NCBI RefSeq assembly: GCF_022138605.1
Contig: NZ_JACBFS010000006.1
Coordinates: 62,001 to 126,000, forward strand
Length of the DNA: 64,000 nucleotides
Direction: 5' to 3'
DNA from: Xanthobacter sp. NM-25
GTDB lineage: Bacteria; Pseudomonadota; Alphaproteobacteria; Rhizobiales; Xanthobacteraceae
In this document: positions 60,214 through 64,000 of the stretch, piece after piece
Layout: each line of letters opens with the position of its first letter
Numbering within the stretch: position 1 is the first letter of the stretch
Translations under genes and position numbers: made by a program
Notes under the pieces: model-generated
Databases searched by the model: none
Told to the model about the DNA's origin: nothing
What the model saw: the letters and a program-made list of their open reading frames with translations, nothing else

Positions 60214-60444
60214 TTAAAGCTTGAACTCGCCGCCCCCTCGGCCTGTGGACGTGCTGAAGCGCGCCTCGACCTCCGACACCGCGTCCCGCAGCGCCTTCAC
60301 GATCTTCCGGACTTCCGCTTCCTCATAGACATAGGTTTGACGGTTCGAGAGGTTGCCAATGAGCCGAACCGCCTCAAGCGCCTTGTTGGTCCGCTTTTCG
60401 GCCAGCTCGCGAAACTTTGCGCGCTTGTTCTCGTCAGCCGTCAT
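60214..60444 (-). CDS. Small charged helical protein, first gene of the defence operon
   Basis: A 76-residue protein: MTADENKRAKFRELAEKRTNKALEAVRLIGNLSNRQTYVYEEAEVRKIVKALRDAVSEVEARF. Two amphipathic helices are linked by the NLSNRQTYVY segment. It has no known function. Similar small helical proteins accompany GHKL or restriction genes as regulators or scaffolds. The ATG at 60444 is chosen because the promoter's -10 box overlaps the upstream candidates. It is 14 bp from the GHKL gene. Confidence 0.65.
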   Translation of the reverse strand: MTADENKRAKFRELAEKRTNKALEAVRLIGNLSNRQTYVYEEAEVRKIVKALRDAVSEVEARFSTSTGRGGGEFKL

Positions 60445-60457
60445 GCGTGAATCGCCT

Positions 60458-60516
60458 GAATATGTTGCTCTCATGCGATATATGTGTCGTAGGCTGCGGG
60501 TACAGTCAACATATTC
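60458..60516 (-). promoter_or_regulatory. Promoter and operator of the five-gene defence operon
   Basis: Minus strand: TTGACT (60504-60509) as -35 and CATATA/ACATAT (about 60479-60485) as -10, spacing 18-19 bp. It is bracketed by the perfect inverted pair GAATATGTTG (plus strand 60458-60467) and CAACATATTC (60507-60516). The arms overlap the -35 and the early transcribed region, the place for a repressor. Confidence 0.6.
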
Positions 60517-60680
60517 TCGAAATATTTTCATAATATGTGCAATCCAGATCGACTCCTAGGTGACGGGGGTCGGTCAGAAAGCGCACAATTCGCGCCATTG
60601 ACGCAGCACTGGATGACGGCACGTCGCCAGCAGTGCGAGGCACGCATCTGCACCAAATGTTGGGTGCCGCACCACGCGGC

Positions 60681-60785
60681 GACACCCGCGCCGGCCTGGA
60701 GGCGAACGCGCTTCCACATTGCGCCGCAAGGATTCGGAGGGCCGCCGGTGACAAAGCTTCGGCGCTTTAGCGTGGGGTCCGCCCA
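60681..60785. repeat. Imperfect 110-bp repeat, copy 2 (upstream of the defence operon)
   Basis: Matches 52465-52570, with strongest identity across GCGAACGCGCTTCCACATTG. It lies about 265 bp upstream of the first gene of the operon, nearly the same distance as the other copy from ardA. No gene is found in 60517-60806. Confidence 0.6.
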
Positions 60786-60806
60786 AATCCACGAATGAAG
60801 AGGAAG

Positions 60807-60849
60807 CGGTCGGAACCCGCTGTGATTTCAGCGGGCCCGGCCGATTTTT
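60807..60849 (+). terminator. Rho-independent terminator
   Basis: Nested stems CGGTCGG/CCGGCCG (one wobble) and CCCGCTG/CAGCGGG around TGATTT, followed by ATTTTT. No certain plus-strand gene precedes it, so it may insulate the element's right side. Confidence 0.65.
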
Positions 60850-60915
60850 AGGCGTCATTTTGGAGGGCTATAGCGTAGACGTAGTTCTCGGCTTCATCGG
60901 CTTCGGCCCGCCACT

Positions 60916-61300
60916 TCAGACCGTCTCTGGGTATGCCGACTTCCCGCGAGAGGCCGAAGTAAGGGCGCGCAGCAGTTCGGCCTGCGATGTTATGACGCGA
61001 ACATGGCGTTCTCCGACTTCGACGCGCGGGGCAAAAGCGCGCAGATGATCCCGCCGGTGGCCGCCGCCCTCCTGTCTGAGCCGACGCCGAGCGGTGGTGG
61101 CGAACTTTGGTAAAACAGCCGGCGTCAGCGCCATGCTGCCGGAGCTTTCGAGCGAGGCTTGTGCTCGCTCGAAATCGACTTGCGCTTGGTCGCGTAGCGC
61201 CCGGAGGGCGACGACGCGCTCCTTCAACGCCGGATGTTCAGGTCGATCGCCCGCTTCTATGGCCTCGTAGAGGCGTTTCAGGCCACGCTCGGCCTCCGCC
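60916..61300 (-). pseudogene. Serine recombinase C-terminal remnant
   Basis: It encodes AEAERGLKRLYEAIEAGD...LKERVVALRALRDQAQVDF...RRLRQEGGGHRRDHLRAFAPRVEV, parallel to the C-terminus of the intact recombinase at 25212-26903 (AEADNRLKRLYDAIEAGS...GGYRREHVRAFAQHVEV) but well diverged. No catalytic domain remains. It shows that another serine-recombinase element once lay here. Confidence 0.8.
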
Positions 61301-63159
61301 GCCCGCTGGTCGCTCGACTTCGTGTCGGGCCAGTTCACCGATGACTTCCGCATCCTCACCGACGTCGACGACGGCGCCCGGGAATGCCTCACCCGGGTGT
61401 GCCCATCGGCGCTGGTGGTGGTGAGGGTCTCTTTGACGAAGCTTCCGTCGGTGTCGTAGGCCTTCACGCGGATCGAGGTGGTGCCGTCGCCATTGGCCGT
61501 GGTGGTGCTCTGGACGAGATAGCCGTCGGCGTCGGCGGTCAGCACCACGTCGGCGGCGGTGCCGGTGGTGCCGTTGGCGCGGGTGAAGGTGGTGGAGCCG
61601 AGCACCTGCGTGCCGTCGGGCAGCACCGCCATGGTGTTGTCGGGCTCAAGGTCGATGGCGGTGATGCCGAGCGCGGCCAGGGTCTTCAGCGTGGTGGTGC
61701 CGTCGGCGTTGGTGACGAGCACCTTGAAGCTCGACCATTGGGCGTCGCCGGCATCGAGCGCGCCGTTCCCATTGGTGTCGAACACATTGGCGAGGGCTTC
61801 CATGTCGCTGTCGGCGGTGGGATCCCACAGCGTGAACTGGTAGGCCTCGGGCGCATCGACATCGCCGGTGCCGGTGCAGTCATAGACCAGCACGCCATCT
61901 CCGGCGGCCGCCCAGGAGGTGCGGTGCGCGGTGCCATCGCCATTCACGTCGCGCCAGACGGTGGATGTGTCGCGCTGGGTGATGCTGATGCCATCGCCAT
62001 TCAAATCGAGCACGATAGGGAACTGGAAGGTGAAGCCGACCGAGACGCCCTGGCTGTAGAAATTGACCCCCAGCCCGCCGAAGTCAGCGCCGGATTCGAA
62101 GCTGTCGTTATTCAGATACGCCGCATAGGACGGCTCCACCCCATAGCTCGACGCATAGGAGTAGCCATAGTTCCAGTCGACGTTGCTCAGGTCGTCGGCA
62201 TAGATGTAACTAACATCCATATCTCCAACATAATCACTAACACCAGATAGATCGTATAAGCTATAATTATATAAATAATCTAAATTCAAATAATCAAAAT
62301 TTATGGCATCATTTCCGCGATCGAGCGCGCTCATGTTACCGATTGAGCGCGATAATGCGCCGTCCGGGAAGGCGACTAGAGACGGAGTAAGCTGAGACGA
62401 GCCTCCGAGATCATGCGTCGCCTTATCTTCCACCACCATGGCTGCAAACACCATAGGGCCAAAGGCATCAAACGCTTCGTCTAACCTAATATCATCGTCA
62501 TAAAAATCGCTCAATACATAATTTTCAACATAAAAACCTAGCGTTTTATCAAAATAAATATTTATTTTATTTCCCATATTTTTAGGATCAACGAGCGGCC
62601 TTAGCAATAAATCATTCCCAATTTGAGTAATACCAGGCTCTGTAATGAAATTAAAATTATCATTGTATGGCCTAATTTCAATATCTACAATATATCTATT
62701 ATTTACATTTGAAATAAATTTTCTATTTTGAGAAACGGTATAAGCTGTCGAATTATATATGTAAGTTCTTGTAAAATAATCATACGATGATGTATCTATG
62801 TTAAACTGCTTTTGATAAATATTAAAATCTTTAATATTGTATCCATAATTAGTAAGATCGTACTTTGTGTATACTCCATCAGGCAGATTCATCTTTTGAT
62901 TATCATTGCGCAACATAAATGCCCTAATTTCCGGTGACGCTGCAGGCAGCGCGTATCGCCCTGGCCCATTTAGCATATAGTCGGACGTATTTAGCACAAT
63001 TTTTGGTATTGTATTTGTGCTATTTATGAAGCCGCTTTCGCTGGAAATCGGCATGTCTGTTCCATAAACGTACAAATTGCTTATAAGTTTTGCAGTTAAA
63101 TACTCCGTTTTTTCGAAATAATATTCATTATTATAGATATTAAATTTATACCCAGCCAT
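60916..63159 (-). CDS. Chimeric ORF: calcium-binding secreted protein fused to element debris
   Basis: A 747-residue frame of three parts. Residues 1 to about 590 are a large-secreted-protein N-terminus: the first 310 residues are Asn/Tyr/Ile-rich in low-GC DNA, then an EF-hand-like region with LDLNGDGI, VWRDVNGDG and FDTNGNGALDAGDA in GC-rich DNA. Residues of about 590-618 are antisense of an IS3 transposase fragment. The last 125 residues are the C-terminal coiled coil of a serine recombinase (RAAEAERGLKRLYEAIEAGD...). The native protein, probably a type I-secreted RTX relative, has lost its real C-terminus and with it the secretion signal. Confidence 0.7.
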   Translation of the reverse strand: MAGYKFNIYNNEYYFEKTEYLTAKLISNLYVYGTDMPISSESGFINSTNTIPKIVLNTSDYMLNGPGRYALPAASPEIRAFMLRNDNQKMNLPDGVYTKYDLTNYGYNIKDFNIYQKQFNIDTSSYDYFTRTYIYNSTAYTVSQNRKFISNVNNRYIVDIEIRPYNDNFNFITEPGITQIGNDLLLRPLVDPKNMGNKINIYFDKTLGFYVENYVLSDFYDDDIRLDEAFDAFGPMVFAAMVVEDKATHDLGGSSQLTPSLVAFPDGALSRSIGNMSALDRGNDAINFDYLNLDYLYNYSLYDLSGVSDYVGDMDVSYIYADDLSNVDWNYGYSYASSYGVEPSYAAYLNNDSFESGADFGGLGVNFYSQGVSVGFTFQFPIVLDLNGDGISITQRDTSTVWRDVNGDGTAHRTSWAAAGDGVLVYDCTGTGDVDAPEAYQFTLWDPTADSDMEALANVFDTNGNGALDAGDAQWSSFKVLVTNADGTTTLKTLAALGITAIDLEPDNTMAVLPDGTQVLGSTTFTRANGTTGTAADVVLTADADGYLVQSTTTANGDGTTSIRVKAYDTDGSFVKETLTTTSADGHTRVRHSRAPSSTSVRMRKSSVNWPDTKSSDQRAAEAERGLKRLYEAIEAGDRPEHPALKERVVALRALRDQAQVDFERAQASLESSGSMALTPAVLPKFATTARRRLRQEGGGHRRDHLRAFAPRVEVGERHVRVITSQAELLRALTSASRGKSAYPETV
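61304..61390 (+). pseudogene. IS3-family transposase (OrfB) remnant
   Basis: The plus strand reads RWSLDFVSGQFTDDFRIL, then TDVDDGARECL. This is the first catalytic-Asp region (W-S-x-D-F-V) and the VDD...REC segment of IS3/IS911-type OrfB. Only about 29 codons survive, between the secreted-protein gene and the recombinase remnant. Confidence 0.75.
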
Positions 63160-63187
63160 ATCCGCACCCGATCTTTGATTCGTTTTG

Positions 63188-63568
63188 CTAAAATATGCGA
63201 CCGCACATATCTATTCTTACAATAGATTCACGATCATCATATTTTATTATAACAACATAGTAATTATTATACACCATACTTGTTGTGTATTTTGATGTGT
63301 TTTCAATGCTAACGCTGCAGCAATTATCTCCAAATACATCTAAAAATTCCTTTGGATTATTTATCTTTTTTTTCCATATTACATATCCACCATATTCAAG
63401 GGACAGTTCGTTTTTTATTGCGATGTCTATCATCTCTGAATTCGACATATTTCGCACCTCGCACGAACCGTCATAGCATCCGCCCAGTGTCATGAGCGCG
63501 ATGGCGCAGGGAATTATTCTGAACTTTTCATGTTTTATAAAATATTTAATATATACCAATTTCTCCAC
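63188..63568 (-). CDS. Low-GC lipoprotein of unknown function
   Basis: A 126-residue protein in AT-rich DNA with a lipoprotein signal (IIPCAIALMTLGGCYDG, lipobox LGGC). The mature part has three further cysteines (SCEV and a vicinal CC pair) and is rich in Ile, Asn, Tyr and Lys. It lies directly upstream of the chimeric secreted protein in the same direction and shares its base composition. It could be an immunity-type or surface partner of that protein, but this is inference. Confidence 0.6.
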   Translation of the reverse strand: MEKLVYIKYFIKHEKFRIIPCAIALMTLGGCYDGSCEVRNMSNSEMIDIAIKNELSLEYGGYVIWKKKINNPKEFLDVFGDNCCSVSIENTSKYTTSMVYNNYYVVIIKYDDRESIVRIDMCGRIF

Positions 63569-63993
63569 TATCTCTCCCTCCCAAAATCATGCCGGTACCT
63601 CAGGATGGGCGACAGCAGGTACTCGATCAGCCGCCGCTGGCCCGTCTTGATCTCCGCAGTCACGGCCATGCCCGGCTCGATGGGGCGAAAGCCCTGTTCG
63701 GTCTCGATGCCCGTTTCGGTGACGGAAATGTGCGCCACATAGGCCGGCTGCTGCGCCTGCCGCTCCGCCTCGTCATCGGCCCCTCCCGCCCGCGGCGCGC
63801 CCTCGCCGCCAGTTCCCTCATATAACAGCTCATGTGCCGCCAACCACCGCACGTCGGTCAGCGGTTGTCGCAGGTCTTGCGTGGCACCGCGACAGGTGGT
63901 GAGCACGCAAACCGGAAGCGGGTATACGCTCGCATTACGGGGGCGTCGGCTCTGCAGGCAGATCCGCCCTCTCGAGATCGAGAGATGCCGCAC
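63568..63993 (-). pseudogene. C-terminal fragment of a type I secretion adaptor (HlyD family)
   Basis: The last 70 residues are typical of the HlyD/membrane-fusion C-terminus: YVAHISVTETGIETEQGFRPIEPGMAVTAEIKTGQRRLIEYLLSPILRY. The preceding part of the frame (RGRICLQSRRPRNASVYPL...) has no adaptor character: no coiled coil and no lipoyl domain. The gene therefore seems truncated or rearranged just before the window edge, though the frame is open to the end. A complete adaptor would serve the RTX proteins nearby. Confidence 0.6.
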
Positions 63994-64000
63994 GCCATCT

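Overview
The window is GC-rich DNA with alphaproteobacterial character: Trb-type conjugation genes of the alphaproteobacterial kind, DUF736, DUF2285 and DUF2840 genes, and P4-type and serine recombinases. A Hyphomicrobiales/Rhizobiales-like host is my best guess; no housekeeping gene or tRNA is present to confirm it. Nearly everything is accessory DNA: defence cassettes, toxin-antitoxin pairs, RTX proteins, element debris and one large integrated conjugative element.

Left part (1-25117). It opens with the end of a GHKL/MORC-Z1-PD-(D/E)XK-AIPR restriction-like operon (2-6092). Then come a Doc/AbrB toxin-antitoxin pair with a direct-repeat operator, a PGN_0703-like nuclease candidate, a low-GC gene with HUH and YxxK motifs next to a perfect hairpin and short repeats, and an AlpA-like regulator beside an intact gene and its broken paralogue. 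A beta-CASP metallonuclease is paired with a putative PD-(D/E)XK protein. After these follow a DEDD exonuclease-like gene, small secreted proteins, WYL and XRE regulators, a resolvase-like/macro-like gene pair and an 840-residue RTX protein framed by a partial duplication. The part ends at a P4-type tyrosine integrase (23888-25117).

Conjugative element (about 25.2 to at least 52.5 kb, perhaps to about 60.9 kb). A large serine recombinase lies at its left end, followed by an HTH/DUF6516 toxin-antitoxin pair. A trbBCDEJ-(K)-LFGI mating-pore operon follows. Divergently placed TopAI and acetyltransferase genes separate it from copG-traG. Then come a LysR regulator, a VirD2-like DUF3363 relaxase, a transglycosylase, DUF736, the TraF peptidase, DUF2840, a RepA-like initiator with internal iterons and a short HTH (RdfS-like) gene. 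The control region holds a single-domain DUF2285 protein (QseM-like), a methyltransferase, and a DUF6499-DUF2285 gene split by a +1 frame change at TTT-CCC. That arrangement matches the FseA excision activator, for which programmed +1 frameshifting is known in a Mesorhizobium element. An ardA antirestriction gene follows.

Defence cassette (53057-60444). Five co-oriented genes lie behind one promoter with a 10-bp inverted repeat: a small charged protein, a GHKL ATPase, an OLD-like ATPase-TOPRIM protein, and a Gabija-like GajA/GajB pair. An imperfect repeat of about 110 bp lies about 260 bp upstream of both ardA and this operon.

Right end (60807-64000). The window ends in a chimeric ORF joining a low-GC calcium-binding secreted protein to an antisense IS3 transposase fragment and a serine-recombinase tail. 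A low-GC lipoprotein and the end of a type I secretion adaptor follow.

Likely interplay: the recombinase excises the element, FseA-like and QseM-like proteins set its activity, RepA, the relaxase and Trb proteins replicate and move it, and ArdA plus the toxin-antitoxin and defence genes protect and stabilise it. Homology statements come from motif recognition only; no search was run.
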